Positions 43,253-55,482 of a DNA stretch of 64,000 bases are shown here, piece after piece; the first letter of the stretch is position 1, and every line of letters begins with the position of its first letter. Origin of the DNA: Daedaleopsis sinensis (taxonomy: Eukaryota; Basidiomycota; Agaricomycetes; Polyporales; Polyporaceae); NCBI GenBank assembly GCA_033807695.1, contig CM066311.1, positions 1,922,001 to 1,986,000 of the forward strand, given 5' to 3'. The notes beneath the pieces are model-generated. The model was not told the DNA's origin. It searched no databases and worked only from the letters and a program-made list of their open reading frames with translations. A program made the translations under genes and the position numbers.

Positions 43253-45083
43253 TCTGAGCTCGCACTAATTATCAAACACAAACTGAGAAGATTCAATAAC
43301 TTGACGGTTACGTAACTCACTGGGCTCACTGGAGTGACTAGGAGTGACTGGACAGGTTCAAATATTTGGTTCGGCCCTTTGAGTGTGTCACGGTAGTATT
43401 GCGGACTGGTACATTAATCTATGAATTACCCGACTCACATTGATGATTTGTCACGTAGCTTGAGAAATAGCCTCCTACATCTCCTTTGAACCAAGCTGAT
43501 CCTGTCCTGCGTCCTAAAGATCGGGGCTTTGCGGGAAGGACCGAACTTTTGACGTAGGTAGCAGCCCTGCCCTAAAGTCAAATGTATCCCAGCGCTTGAC
43601 ATGAAATACTGTCGGTCCGTCGCTCCTCCACGTCGCGACCTTCCTAACCTGCTCGTCCGATTCTTAATCAACAACGTTATGATCGACTGAAACTTTCTAC
43701 ACCGCCGGCCTCATTTCCGACTCTGACGAAAAGTTGAAGGTATATCCAGAATCCGGCTTGCGTAGTCGTCGACTCAGTCCCGGTTGGTCACGGCGCTACA
43801 AGAGCGTGCTGCACAACCTTTCTGGAAGATACACAAGATGCTTCGTCTCTGGACCAGGCTGTCAATTACCAGGCTGTGACAGTCAACCCTGCGCGACTCA
43901 ACGCGCGCAACGTCGATCACCCTGATCTCTCACCGCTGGAGCTACGTGACTTTCCTTCGCGCTCTTTGACATTTAGCACTATCGCTGTTCCCACTGCGGA
44001 TATCGATAAGACTGCCATTACACCAACGCTGTTTCTTGAATTACATCTCAGACCGGAATCCTCTTTCCAAGATACGATGCACGCGTAAGTCTTCTCTCTG
44101 ACTCAGAGTCCCATGACTGACTTGGCTGATGATCTTCCGCTGTACGTTCCTGACAGATACCCTCTGTAGTTGTTCTGCTGCCTGCACGCCGTCCAATGTT
44201 GCTGATTCCTCGGACCCCGGCGAGCGTGAGTACTAACCACACCAGGAGATCACAGTTCATGAGCGCCGACCGACGGGCACCTCCGCCCGACAGGTCTGCT
44301 GCTCAGGTATTCCTAGCAGGGAGGACTGAGCGCCGACCTGTCGTTCTTGTTGCGATGTGTAGTTGCTGAGGCTGCGAAGTGCTGCAGGATAACGTGCTTA
44401 CAGGCCGAGTGTGTGAGAAAATTTCTGACGTTCACCCTGCTTCCCTAACTTCGATTGATCTCCTTCATGATAGCTATGTCCCACACAGGCTCCGGGTATG
44501 TTGGGCGGTCGTCCCATGGGCTATCACTGTAAGTACTAGTATTTCCGCGACAGATGCTTGGCAATATGCAGAAACAGACATATGGGTAAAAGGGGCCCGA
44601 GCTTTGAGATCTCGAGACTCGCAGGACACGAGATATGCCTGCGGCGGCGTTCGAGTCCCGAGTTGAGAACCTGACGTAGTATCTTCAGTTGGTGTCGTAT
44701 CCAGGTGAGCTCTAGTAGCCGTGTTTGATGCTGCACGCTGACCTGAATCTCACTAGTCACAGTGGTCATCGGAGTGGGCCAATGGGTGATGCACACACTA
44801 ACGTTGAGCGTCGACGTATAGGGTGTACAGCACAGCGTTCATGTTGCGGAAAGCAGCGGTCTTCCAGCGTCACCCACCGGTCATACTCCCCACTGGGGAT
44901 ATTGTATCCCACATGATACCTTATCGACGATTCCTGGTCCATGCTCATCGTACCTCCATCGCTAACTCCCAGCCTTCTCGCTCATGAGTACCACGAGGCT
45001 GAGCTGTCAATGTCACAATTATCTCCGTGAACGCCGACCGGACGGGGTTATAAGGCAGCGCGTCCGTGCTGGAAGTCAGCATA
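43253..45083. other. Intergenic with gene-like fragments
   Basis: A plus frame at about 43840-44088 has protein character (NARNVDHPDLSPLELRDF, then TLFLELHLRP) and ends at a possible donor. Another at about 44810-44990 reads VFQRHPPVILPTGDIV. They could not be joined into a gene and are not recognised. The region may hold a decayed gene between two P450s. Confidence 0.35.
45048..45054 (+). promoter_or_regulatory. TATA-like box of P450-4
   Basis: The TTATAAGG-type sequence lies about 30 bp before the P450-4 start codon at 45084. This spacing would imply a very short leader, or that translation starts further in. Confidence 0.35.
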
Positions 45084-47336
45084 ATGTCTACTCAAACGCT
45101 TTCCCCCCAAACTAGACTGGTCCTCCCTGGCCCTTCACAATGGGTGGTATACATCCTGTTTGCTAGTGTGCTCTACCTAGCATACTCGTACCTATCATCC
45201 GCCTCGCGTCGCAAGAGTCTCCCTCTTCCCCCAGGACCGGCCCCTTGGCCCGTCATCGGCAACCTTTTCGACGTCCCAAGCAGGGATCTCGGTGCTAACT
45301 ACGCCAAGATCAGTCAGAAATACGGTAAGTATCTCTCTTATCATTCCCACTGCGCTGCACTTACCGCGGGTTACATCAAGGCAATATCGCACGCCTCTCT
45401 ACGATCGGCAACTCGCTCATAGTTCTTGGCTCGTACGAAGCCGCCTGCAGCTTGCTAGAGCGGCGGTCTGGTACAACGTCAGACAGGAAAGCACCGATTA
45501 TGGCACACCTGTACGTGACTCCATGACAATACGACAATTTCAAGGCTGAGATCTGACACGAACATCGTTTCTGGTCTTCGAACTGATAGGACGGGCTTTG
45601 GCTCTTGGGAGTTCGCTACCTTCGGGTACGGCCAGGCGTGGCGGAGTCACAGACGAGCCTTCCACGAGCACTTCCACCGGGGAGAGGCCGCGCAGTACAA
45701 AGCTCTTCAACAGCAACAGACCCGTATTTTTCTCAAGCGGCTGCTGGCAAAGCCGCAAGGATTTGTCTCGCACATCCGGTAGTGAGTCTTACCCCATTTC
45801 GTCTCCTGTTAGTGCCAGGGCGTACGCACAGACTGATCGCGCTGGCAGCCTGTTCGGCGCGACGATTCTGCAGGCCGTGTACGGGATCACCGTCGCGGAG
45901 GAAAACGACCACTTCATCGAGCTCGTCGAACGCGGCGTGGACATCTTTGTCAAAGTGATGAGCCCCGGTCGGTACCTCGTCGACGCGATCCCTCCTCTGC
46001 GCCACATTCCCTCCTGGGTCCCCGGCGCGCGCTTCAAGCGGCTCGCAGAGGAGTGGAAGCAGCAAGCAGAAGCGGTCCGCGACGAGCCGTTCCACGCGGC
46101 GGTCGAGCAGATGGTACGTCGCGGCATGCCTTCGCACTCGGGGCGACCCTTTGTCACTTCTGTGCCTTCTGACTGACGCGATGCATTGCAGGAAGACGGC
46201 GCGGCGAAGTCGTACGTGGTCGCGAAGATTCTCGAGAAGTCCGCGCGCAAAGACGGCGTTGCAAGCCCAGAGGCCACTGAGCTGGCGCGGAATGTTGCTG
46301 CAATAGCATATATCGGTGCGTCCAAGCTCTGGCCCGGGCCTGCGACTACTCGTTCGTCTGGCTAACATGACAGCCCACGACACCCAGGTGGAGCGGATAC
46401 GGTCAGTGTGCCCTCCCTGCTCTCGCCTCGCATGTGCGCGCGCTCACTCCCGTGCTCTTCCGCCAGACGTTCTCGTCCCTGCAGGCGTTCTTTCTCGCCA
46501 TGGCGTTGTACCCCGACGTGCAGGAGAAGGCGCAGGCGGAGCTGGCGGCGGTCGTCGGGCCGAGCCGCCTGCCCGACTTCTCGGACCGTCCGCAGCTGCC
46601 GTACACGAGTGCGATCGTCACGGAGGTTCTCCGCTGGCTGAGCATCGCGCCGCTCTCAGTCCCGCACCGGACGACGCAGGACGAGGAGCTAGACGGCTAT
46701 CTGATCCCGAAGGGCTCCGTGATCCTGCCAAACGTCTGGTGCGTCCGCGGCGAGTGTGGTCGCGCTGGTACTGACATTACCTCTCCTTGCCATTACCTTC
46801 GGACATCCGAACATGGATCCGGACTGCGTGACCGGACAGGGCGATGTCGCGCGACCCGGATGTGTATCCCGAGCCCGAGGAGTTCCGGCCTGAGCGGTTC
46901 CTACGCGATGGCGTTCACGACCCCTCGGTGAGGGACCCACGCAAATACGCTTTTGGGTTCGGCAGGAGGTGCGTCAGGGCGTGCCTGGCTCGGCGTTCGG
47001 GACGGACGAAGGAGGCTCACACATCCGCGACGTGCGTGCAGAGCGTGCCCGGGATTGCACTTCGCGGACAACTCGCTGTTCATCGTGATCGCGTCGGTGT
47101 TGCACACGTTCAACGTCGCGCCGATGGTCGACGCGTATGGGAAGCCGGTCCCCCTGGAGGCGAAGTGGACGACGGAGCTCTTTGTCGTGTGAGTACGGAT
47201 CGAAATAAGAGCGACGGTGCACGTCGATTTGGACTGGCTGACGGTCGCGCGACACAGGTACCCTGCGCCGTTCGAGTGCCAGATCACGCCTCGCTCAGAG
47301 CTCGCAAAGGAGCTAATCCTGAGCGGCGACGAGTGA
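45084..47336 (+). CDS. Cytochrome P450 monooxygenase (P450-4)
   Basis: Ten exons (45084-45324, 45381-45510, 45590-45778, 45849-46113, 46192-46315, 46388-46401, 46467-46738, 46840-46968, 47042-47188, 47258-47336) give 529 residues; one exon is only 14 bp. An in-frame ATG at 45066 is an alternative start. The product has a membrane anchor, PLPPGPAPWPVIGNLFDVPS, the I-helix GGADTTFSS, ExxR in TEVLRWLS, PERF-like FRPERFL and the heme loop FGFGRRACPGLHFAD. This is the pattern of basidiomycete P450s annotated as O-methylsterigmatocystin oxidoreductase-like, but that name does not show the substrate. It belongs to a different P450 type from its three neighbours. Confidence 0.92.
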
Positions 47337-48052
47337 CGCGCCGCTGCGCGCAACACCGTGGAGGGTGTGGGTGTAGGTGTAAGTCTAGCTCGAGTCGTGA
47401 TGTGCAGTGAATCTCAGCACAATGCTTGCAAGTAAGCATGTTGTAAGTATGATGTATTATTCATTATGGACCCCTCCTGGCGCCATGTGTATCCAGGTCC
47501 TGCCTTTTTTCTTGTCTCTCACACTGTAGTGCGGAGTCGCCGGAGCGGTGTATAAACTTCGAGCAAGTCTAATTCATCATAGTTCTATGGACGTCCTTAC
47601 ACTTGACTTACACAGTTCAACCTACAGTTTGTCTACAGTCGACCATACTTCTGCTCAGGGACGATCGTGCGACGCGCAGTCAATAATCCAACACATATGA
47701 TGTAAGTATTACGGAGGCGAATATTCATGGGGAAGCTAATCAAACAGACGCGTATGGTCGCCATACTAACTTATCATTTGGCCCAGTGAAGCCATGTGCG
47801 CACTAATACGCAGACGCGAAGAATGTAGCTAAACTATATCGAGCTATAGAGTCGCAACCAGGTCGCAACCGACATGTGCTATGTAATCTTTGCATAGACC
47901 TCGTTCATGCCCACCATCATCCATGGCTTTCCTCCCATCCTAAGCAATCTCTCTCTCCAGTCTGGATCCGCCGCCTCCCCGACTCTCCTCCCCTTTTTTT
48001 CTCCTACCCGCATGTGTCCAGCTCTTGGCTCGCCTCGTCCTATCTTCAGCAT
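47337..48052. other. Intergenic, nothing recognised
   Basis: This holds the 3' flank of P450-4 and the promoter region of the DUF6533 gene. No exons or RNAs are seen. Confidence 0.5.
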
Positions 48053-50795
48053 ATGAGCAGCCCGGACCTCGCTCAACTCGTCGCCCAGGTCGCTCAGAAA
48101 CATATTTACCATAGCGGTCCGTGCCCAAAGTCTTGACCCCTTCAACACATGCATAGACTCATAAAGTTACCGTCTAGCCGCTGCATCGACCCTGCTACTG
48201 TTCGACCTCATCCACCATCTTGACGAAGAGGTCAGTCTTCGCCTTCTACAACTCGTGTCCTCCGTGGTAACCGTCTTTGCTCACACAAGGTGCAACTGGT
48301 CTGGAGGTGTGTATTCTGCCATTACGAGTCGTACCTTGAGCGCAAACCTCAAACTCCCTTGCAGGTCTGGGAACACACTCCCCAAATACCTGTACTTCAT
48401 CTCAAGGTACTATGGGGTCCTTGGTCAATTGTGAGTATCCATCTGTATCGTCCCGAGCTTCTCGGGCTTGCGTTGTACACCGCACTGGCCCGGCTTCGCT
48501 TCTCTTCCCATGCTTATAGCTGCTTCTTGGGAGCTCTTGATCAAAATACATCATCAGTAATGCCGGCAGACTGCAGCCTTTGTGTGTCGTACTCCTGAGT
48601 GCGAACTTGGAGGTCACACTACTCCAGGCCCTCTCCTCCGAGCTCCTCAATGACATGCCGCACTACTTACGGGCGCGTTCATCTGTTCACTTGCTTCTCT
48701 GAACCCGCTTTCTTGTGAGCAAACTACTAATCTTCCTCACCTAGGATAATCACTAGCAATGTGTTCCCGATGTTGTACGTGCTTGAATCTGAATTCTATA
48801 GCACGAAATGATGCTGATCATATATACCGTAGCTGCTTCAGCTACATTCTTATGAGTTTGATGTGAGCAGCCCAGTCATGGCAGTGCATGACGTACCTCT
48901 AACACATTCAGCAGGTTGTTACTCCCTGTACTCCTGAGCGTCGAGCTGAGCTTGATGCTTCGCGTGGATGCGTTGTATGCCAGAAGCCAAAGCAGTACGA
49001 TTCTCCATTATTCCTAGTGCAGTTACCCTCCACCGAGCTTACCTCCCCCCGATCACCAGTCCGCGTGGTCATGATGTGCGGACTCGTGGCAGAGATAGCG
49101 GTGTGTGTTATCCTCTTTGGAAACCATTCCCAGCGTCGCTCACTGCGAACCAGATAGCTCTGGCATTCGAGATTGGATCCTTCCCCCGTGTCCGCCAAGG
49201 AGAGACCTTGTTCCCGGCCTCTATACCAACTAGAGGATGTCTCTCAGACGTGGCAGAGCAGCCAGTTTCATTCCGGCTAACGTGGTGCGCGCTCCTACTT
49301 TAGTCCTAGGGCCGGCCTCGACGTACATCGTACTGACAATCGTTTCAGGATACCTGTCCTCACTTTCGACAGTGCGTCGCGACGCTCGCACTCTGACTTC
49401 CCATCGTGCTGATCGTCCTTTGTCTCGAATATCGTTCAGCCCTGCTCTTTGTGCTCAACACCGTCAAGTGTATCTCATACGGGCCTCTGAATGGAACGCC
49501 GTTAATCTACCGTCTCTTTCGCGACGGTAGTGCATATTATGTTTTGTGAGTCGGCGTGGGATTACCACATGCGCCTTGTGCTAATCGCCTCTGTATGTCT
49601 GACAGAATCTTCGGTGAGTACCCTCGCTATTTCCGACCGCTGGCATCTGCTTGACGCACTCCCAGTGTGCATCCTCCTCTCTACCCTCACGCAATTCTTA
49701 GCTGTCCTATATGCTAGCATAGCAGTCACGTACGTCCTCCTAAGTTCTCCTCCGTGCCCATGTGTGACAGCTCCGTCCTGACCGACCCCATCCGTCGCAG
49801 ATGGCTCACCACAGTGCTCTCTTACTCGGTAAGTGGCTCATGTTCCCGTCGCGACGACTGCTCATAGCTCCCTCTCCTCTCCGTCCCCTCTCCTCTCCTC
49901 TCCCTCCCCTTCCCCCACTCGCGCTCGCGCTATCACCGTCGTCATCGACCTCCCGATGTATTTCTCCGCCCCATCCCACCCTCAGGGCTGTCACCTCCTC
50001 CTGAGGATCCGCAAGGCCGCGGCGCGGCGCGAAGCGACCGAGCTCATGCTCTCCGCTAATATGCCCGAGTTCGAGATCGTGGGCCGCTCCGCGCTCGTCG
50101 ACACCTCTCTCTCGTCCGGCTCTGAAGACCACACGCCTGAAGAGCGGCCCCGGAGTCCCGGCGTTCACCGATACCCCCCTGCCCCGCCGCGATACCCGCC
50201 GCAGCCCCATGCGGATCTAGAGTCGTGTCCGTGTCTGTGTCCGTGTGCGCATCTGAACGCGAACGCGAGCCCGCAGACATACCCGCACCCACATCCAGCT
50301 CTCGCGACCGACGCAATCGAGCTCGCGCCGCGCCGCGCCTCCCTCGCGCTCAACCTCAACCTCGACCTCGACCTCGTTTCCAGGCTCCATCCGCACTCCC
50401 CTGCGACGTCCCACGCACACTCACATTCATATTCGTGCTCGTATGGGGAGGAGTCCTCGAGCGGCGAGAGTGCCGACCGGGACTGGGCCGACCGCTGCCG
50501 ACGGGAATGGGACTTCCTCACCGTCGGCCCCTGTCCGCGTGCGGGCGTAGCGGCCAGCCGTACGCGGCTCCTCCCCCCACCGCAGCCACCTCCACCTCCG
50601 TGTCAAGAACCGCAGCAGTGGAACAGGGACCGGGGGAAGGATAGGGAGAGGGGGAATACGCTGCGGGTTGCGCACACGGAGAGGCCTAGGGGTGAGGGTG
50701 AGAGAGGGCCGCCGCGGGCGCGGCCGTCACGGTCGGAGGACTCGAGCTCGACGTCGTCGTCGGGTGTGCGCTGGCTCCGGCGGTGGCGGCCGTGA
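48053..50795 (+). CDS. DUF6533-type multi-pass membrane protein
   Basis: The first exons are clear: 48053-48116, then ASTLLLFDLIHHLDEE, VQLVWR and SGNTLPKYLYFISRYYG, which is the DUF6533 N-terminal signature (a helix ending in an acidic pair, a VW-R link and a P-K-x-L-x-F-x-x-R-Y helix). Later stretches fit the family's remaining membrane helices: LLLPVLLSVELSLMLRVDAL, VVMMCGLVAEIAVCVILFG and YRLFRDGSAYYVL. The long last exon (about 49985-50795) starts with a short basic stretch and encodes a hydrophilic Pro/His/Arg/Ser-rich tail. The middle exon chain (48500-49800) could not be fixed unambiguously, so the gene might be partly decayed. DUF6533 proteins are abundant in Agaricomycetes and have no known function. 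Confidence 0.6.
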
Positions 50796-50833
50796 GGGCC
50801 TTGCGGACACGGACACGCGTACGGAACGGAAGG

Positions 50834-50898
50834 ACGGTATGAGTTTGCCAGCCAATGTCAGCCAATGTCCTACATCGGATTGACATCGTTCAGAACTG
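50834..50898 (+). repeat. Inverted repeat arm A (pairs with 54595-54659)
   Basis: 65 bp match the reverse complement of 54595-54659 at about 60 of 65 positions, with weaker similarity continuing some 30 bp further. The arms enclose the MGRN1-like gene and the ORF upstream of it. Confidence 0.75.
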
Positions 50899-51424
50899 CC
50901 AACTGCTCTGCGACATCGCGACAACCTTCCGGCGTCGGTCGCTTGACCACAAGAACAGCTCCATCTCACACCCACGCCGCTGCGCATCGCAATGCGTCAA
51001 ACCAGTCAAACCCGACCACATTAATGTTATCTAGCCGAGTTCGTATGCTGCTGTGCGTCTCCTGAGCAAGGCGATTGAGTCAGAGCTCGGAGGAAGGGTT
51101 CTTGCAGCTGCAGTCAGTAGTTGTAGTCGATCGATATGTATTTGTATGACCACTAGCCCGCAGCGATCGCGAATGGAGGTAGCAGGGAGCGAGTCACGAC
51201 CGACTGACAAATCCATGGAGGTGTAAGATTAGAAGGCGGCATAGGTTCCGCGCCTCCCGTTGTCTCCCACCACCAGCGACTACAAAGTCTCCCTGCTCCC
51301 CGTCGCATGGCCTCCTTCGCAACTTGGTGTGCGTAGCAGCCCCTCAGCCTCGTCCGCCTCCTCTGCCAGCTTTATCTTTCCCGGGGTCTCTCGGCTGACC
51401 ACCAGTATTGACCGCTCCTGACAG

Positions 51425-51754
51425 ACAACCACCAGTACGCGAGTTGGAACAGGGTCCGGAGCCTCCACCAGACACCCTACATCGCTCGTGTGGACACCAA
51501 CGCAATCACCGCCGCTCGCACGAACAACATGGCCGAGCTGAGAGGAGTCGTCGACATGTATGGGCTCGCCGCGCCCGCCTCCACCGCACAGGCGCCCGCC
51601 CCCTCCGGAAGCACCCCTAGCCAGAACGACACCCTCTTTGGCCCCAACATCGGCGTGCTGGGCGCTGGCCCTGCGTGGACTGAGAGGGCGGAGAAGAGCG
51701 AGGACGTGCTCACGCCAGAGATTGTCAAGGGATGGATCGCGAAGAGCAAAGAGG
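51425..51754 (+). CDS. Small unknown protein, start exon not resolved
   Basis: A plus frame with strong codon bias reads HQYASWNRVRSLHQTPYIAR, then MAELRGVVDMYGLAAPAS and EDVLTPEIVKGWIAKSKE, and ends at a GTGAGT donor at about 51753. A CTGACAG acceptor lies before it. The Arg/His/Gln-rich beginning could be part of a mitochondrial presequence. The first exon (perhaps with the ATG at 51307) and any later exon could not be joined in phase. An internal ATG lies at 51529. No family is recognised. Confidence 0.35.
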
Positions 51755-52207
51755 TGAGTCTTCCGTCCCGTTCGGAGTCATGACACTGCGCGGGATCGCG
51801 GGCCCAAGACCCAATGTACACAGTGCACTCAACGACGAACGTATGGCCCCGAAGTCCCCTGCTGTCGAGGCCGTCGTGCGCTCTCCGATATGTCCGACAT
51901 CCCGTCGGTCTTCCACGCCCCGACTGCGGTCGCAGGGTCCCCTGTGGTCCCACGCTGAGTTTCTGTCGCCATATGCGCGAGAACGTCTGAGAACGTTCAT
52001 CCCCACCGGGGGCACCACGATATCTAACACCATGTTACATTTCATTCGCATTCGGGTTCGTTGGCCAAGAGTGTTTTGCGTAGCATTCTCGATACACCTT
52101 AGTCCCATGCTAGTTACATACCGAAATGTAGCCAGCATGGGACAGGCTGTTTGCGATATAGTCCTGGTGATGGGACACGCTGTGAATAGAGTATAACAGT
52201 CCGTTAC
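51755..52207. other. Spacer, nothing recognised
   Basis: About 450 bp between the small unknown ORF and the MGRN1-like start; it must hold the promoter of the latter. No exon joins both. Confidence 0.4.
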
Positions 52208-53965
52208 ATGTCCCCCACTGAGTCATCTAAACCTGCGATTGTACGCATTACTGATCAATGTCGTGACAGACCCACTACTCCACAACAACGCTACAGGCAC
52301 TTGTCAATCTCAAGCGGCCGACACTGCGGCTGTCCCCTCTCGAAAACGATGCAGAGTCCGAAGATGCGGAACACGCCGACTTGCAGCACCACCACGCGCT
52401 CGAGTTCGAGTACGACTGCGACGCACCCAAGTGCGCTATTCGCGTCTATGTCCTGCTCTCGCCCAAGCACCCCATGGCCGGCAAGGTCGACGCTTCCGGC
52501 TATGCACGAACGCTCGTGTTCGAAACCGTAACGGACGGGGGGTTCGGCAAGACGCTCAAATTCGAGGACGGCGCCATGTTAGAGCTGGGCCGGTTCGACC
52601 ACCAGCGGGCGGCGACGCCGACAGGGGACGCCCCCCGCGCGTCGTCCTCCGCCGACCCCGAGAAGACGAGTGCGGTCGAGACACCGTCCGCGGAGCCCTT
52701 GCAGCAGCGCAAGAAGCGGTTCACGAACTTCCACTTCCGGAAGCGGAACCAGGACCGCAACGTCGCCGGACCGGCTCTCGCAGTCGTGGACGCTGACGCG
52801 CAGGTGACGGAGAGCGAGGAGAAGGGCAAGGATGCGAAAGACGAGGACGTCGGGGTGCGCGTCACCATCCGGCTCAGTGCGCTGGACGATGAGGGCAAGG
52901 ACCTGCCGTCGCCGAACGAGCAGGTCACCTACCTGCACATTGTCCGCTTCGGCGCGCCCCCGCCCGCGCTCGATGGCGTCAACGAAGAAGACAAGCGGCC
53001 ATGGGTCGTCAAGGTCGTCAAGCGCGAAGCTACGGTACGCCCTCACTCTTATTCTCATCCTCTATCCTCCCGCACCTCACCCCAACCGCCCCTCCCCTGC
53101 AGATCGGCCTGCACACGTTCCACCTGCATGAGATCTACGGCCTCTCCGCGAACTCGACGACGTCCGCGCAGCCCACCGCGCCGCCCCCCACCGCGCCGCT
53201 CGACACGCACACCTATCCCCCTGCTACTCCTGTGACGAACACCGCAGACGACGAGCCGTCCTCCGAGTGTCTCCTCTGCCTCTCGTCCCCGCGCGAGGTC
53301 GTCCTGCTCCCGTGCCGCCACCTCGTCGCGTGCCGCGATTGCGCGGTGAACATGATCGAGTTCGGCGCGGGTGGCACGATCGTCCAGGCCGACGACGCGG
53401 CTGCCCCGGGAACGGACGCCCCTGCCCCCGATGCCTCCGCCACTGCGGGCGCCCCTGGCGTGGAGGGCGCGGCAGGTGCGGAGGGCGCGCCGCCCGTTCC
53501 GGCGCCTGTCCCGACTGTGATCACGAACCCGCGGAGGAAAAGGAAGGCCAAGGGCTGGTTCTGCCCCGTCTGTCGCCAACGTGAGTCCCCGTCTCCCCGT
53601 GTATACGCCGAGTGGTGGACCGTCACTTACATCCGCACCACACACCGCACACCGCATACGCAGCGTACACCTCCCTCCTGCGCATCACGACGACGCCCCC
53701 GGAGAAGGACGCGCACCGCGAGTCGACGTCGCTCGAGGACCATGAACACGTCCCGCCCGCCGCCCCCGGCTCCGTCCCTGGCACCCCCCGCACCCCCAAC
53801 TCGAACGGGAACGGGAACGCGCCTGCGGTCCCGCCTGCGGCGGCGCAGCCCGAGCGCGGGCGGCTCGGGGGGCTGCTGCGTGCGTTCGGCCGCGAGCGCG
53901 CGCCGCAGCCGGACGTTGAGCGCGGACTGGCGCCTGGGCCCGCTCCGCCTCCCGTTGCAGCCTGA
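52208..53965 (+). CDS. MGRN1/RNF157-type RING E3 ubiquitin ligase
   Basis: Exons are 52208-52240, 52297-53034, 53103-53580 and 53664-53965, giving 516 residues. A short first exon (MSPTESSKPAI) joins in phase to ALVNLKRPTLRLSPLE. That starts the beta-rich domain of mahogunin-type ligases (LEFEYDCDAPKCAIRVYVLL, later VTYLHIVRFG). The C3HC4 RING is CLLCLSSPREVVLLPCRHL, then CRDC, and after an inserted Ala/Gly/Pro-rich loop of about 70 residues CPVCRQPYTSLLRI, split by an intron. The tail is disordered and Pro/Gly-rich. Family members ubiquitinate membrane-trafficking and receptor proteins; the target here is unknown. The long insertion inside the RING, before the last CxxC, is notable. Confidence 0.88.
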
Positions 53966-54829
53966 TTGAGGCCTGCATGAGTCATGAGGCATGCGGCGGC
54001 GGAGGCCTTGACATATTCTACGTGTATGGACGGTTCGGATCGGGCTGAGATTGTGCGTTCGTGCTTGAAGGGGGTGTTTGTACGATAGGGACAGCTGAGG
54101 TACGGTATTGTACGAAAGTTGCTCGGGCTGCGACTGTTTGGTTGGTAGCAGCGTCCCGGTTTGTTTTTCTTGAATTGCCTGCTTGCTCGCCCGCGCCCGG
54201 TATTGTATGCACCTGCTCGAATGTATGTTTCTTGTATGCCCGTGGCTGCTTATGTTTCTATGTGTACTGCTTCAATGCTGTCTGTCTTCCGACTGTGCAC
54301 AGGCTTGCAGCCCGGCGATTGCGAGCTACGCCATCGCTGAGCGAGAATGATAGACGTTAGAACGTTCAATCGCCCTCCGACTTGTAGAGGAGCTCGAGTA
54401 CTGTCGGTACGCTCGGTACAACGAAAGACATCGCAGCCTCCATCGCACCGCCGTGAGCCTCGAGAGCATTACCAGGCCGGCCTCGCGCGGGACAGCCCGG
54501 ACATGGGTACAGTACCAGTACTGGCAGTGTGAAATGGAGTTGACGTTGTTCTTGCGGTCAAGCGACCGACATGGAAAGGTTGTCGCATAGCAGTCAGTTC
54601 TGAACGATGTCAATCTGATGTAAGACGTTGCCTGACATTGGCTGGCAAATTCATACCGTAACAACCGTCAGGACTACCGTTCAAACAAAGCAGAATACAA
54701 ATGCACGCAGGCTCAAAGGTTTCGGCGATTTTGTACAGCATGGATTGCATAGAACGCCTTGCAGTGTCATATCGTATGCATGTGGGACCGGTCGTGGCAG
54801 AGGGAAATGGACAGCAGCAAAATACAAAA
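53966..54829. other. Intergenic with repeat arm
   Basis: It lies between the convergent 3' ends of the MGRN1-like gene and the uL15 gene. It contains inverted repeat arm B (54595-54659). No gene is seen. Confidence 0.5.
54595..54659 (-). repeat. Inverted repeat arm B (pairs with 50834-50898)
   Basis: This is the reverse complement of arm A with about five mismatches in 65 bp. The shared core includes GCCAGCCAATGTCAG and GATTGACATCGTTCAGAACTG-like sequence. Confidence 0.75.
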
Positions 54830-55482
54830 CTATGCGATCAGCTTGACAACACCACCCGCCTCCTTGATCTTCGCCCTGTGAGACAGAACAGCGCTCGTGA
54901 GTACACTTGCACACAAAAACTCGATGTGATGGTACGCACTCAGCCTTCCGGGAGACGAAGCGGGCTTTTACAATGAAAGGGAGCTTGGGCAGTCTGAGGG
55001 CGCAGTATTTAGCACGGGGTTCGATACGAGAGAACATGGGTGTGGTACGCACTGGCCGTTGCCCAAAATCTTTCCGTAGCCATGCTGGAGCGTGTCGATC
55101 ACAGGGACGACGTCGGAGCTCTCCGTGAGGCCCTCCTTCTCCTCAGTGGGCACAAGTGTCCAGAGCTTGTCGACGTTGATGATGGGGCGCCATTGCAGGT
55201 TGCGCGTAAGGTGGAAGCGGCGCATACCAACCTTACCAAAGTAACCAGGGTGGTACTTGTCGAAGTTCGTCCTATTATGCAGAAGAGGGGATGCAAGCGG
55301 AGGCAGCGCAACATTCATTGAGAGCAGGACTAGGATATGGGACTGAAGCGTGCGCACCTGTGGTGGTGCTGACCACCAGCGAGACCACGACCTCCGGGAT
55401 GCTTGCGGTGCTTTCCGACACGACCGTGACCGGCCGAGACGTGGCCGCGGTGCTTGCGAGTCTTGGAGTTCCGCGTCGGCAT
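54830..55482 (-). CDS. RPL28: 60S ribosomal protein uL15 (L28/L27a)
   Basis: Exons on the complement are 55482-55358, 55271-55053, 54993-54940 and 54875-54830, giving 147 residues against 149 in yeast. It begins [20 protein letters not shown] with the Gly/His-rich N-terminal tail that threads into the large subunit ([12 protein letters not shown]). It continues with [19 protein letters not shown] and [10 protein letters not shown], and ends [11 protein letters not shown]. These are near-invariant eukaryotic uL15 sequences. It acts in the cytosolic 60S subunit near the peptidyl transferase centre. Short introns at four-exon spacing are normal for basidiomycete ribosomal protein genes. Confidence 0.97.

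Noticed and set aside
44630..44665. Possible tRNA T-arm (GTTCGAGTCCC)
   Set aside because: The flanking bases do not form a T-stem and no acceptor or anticodon stem can be drawn.
37912..47336. Secondary-metabolite biosynthetic cluster
   Set aside because: Three P450s are adjacent, but no polyketide synthase, peptide synthetase, terpene cyclase, prenyltransferase or cluster regulator is present in the window.
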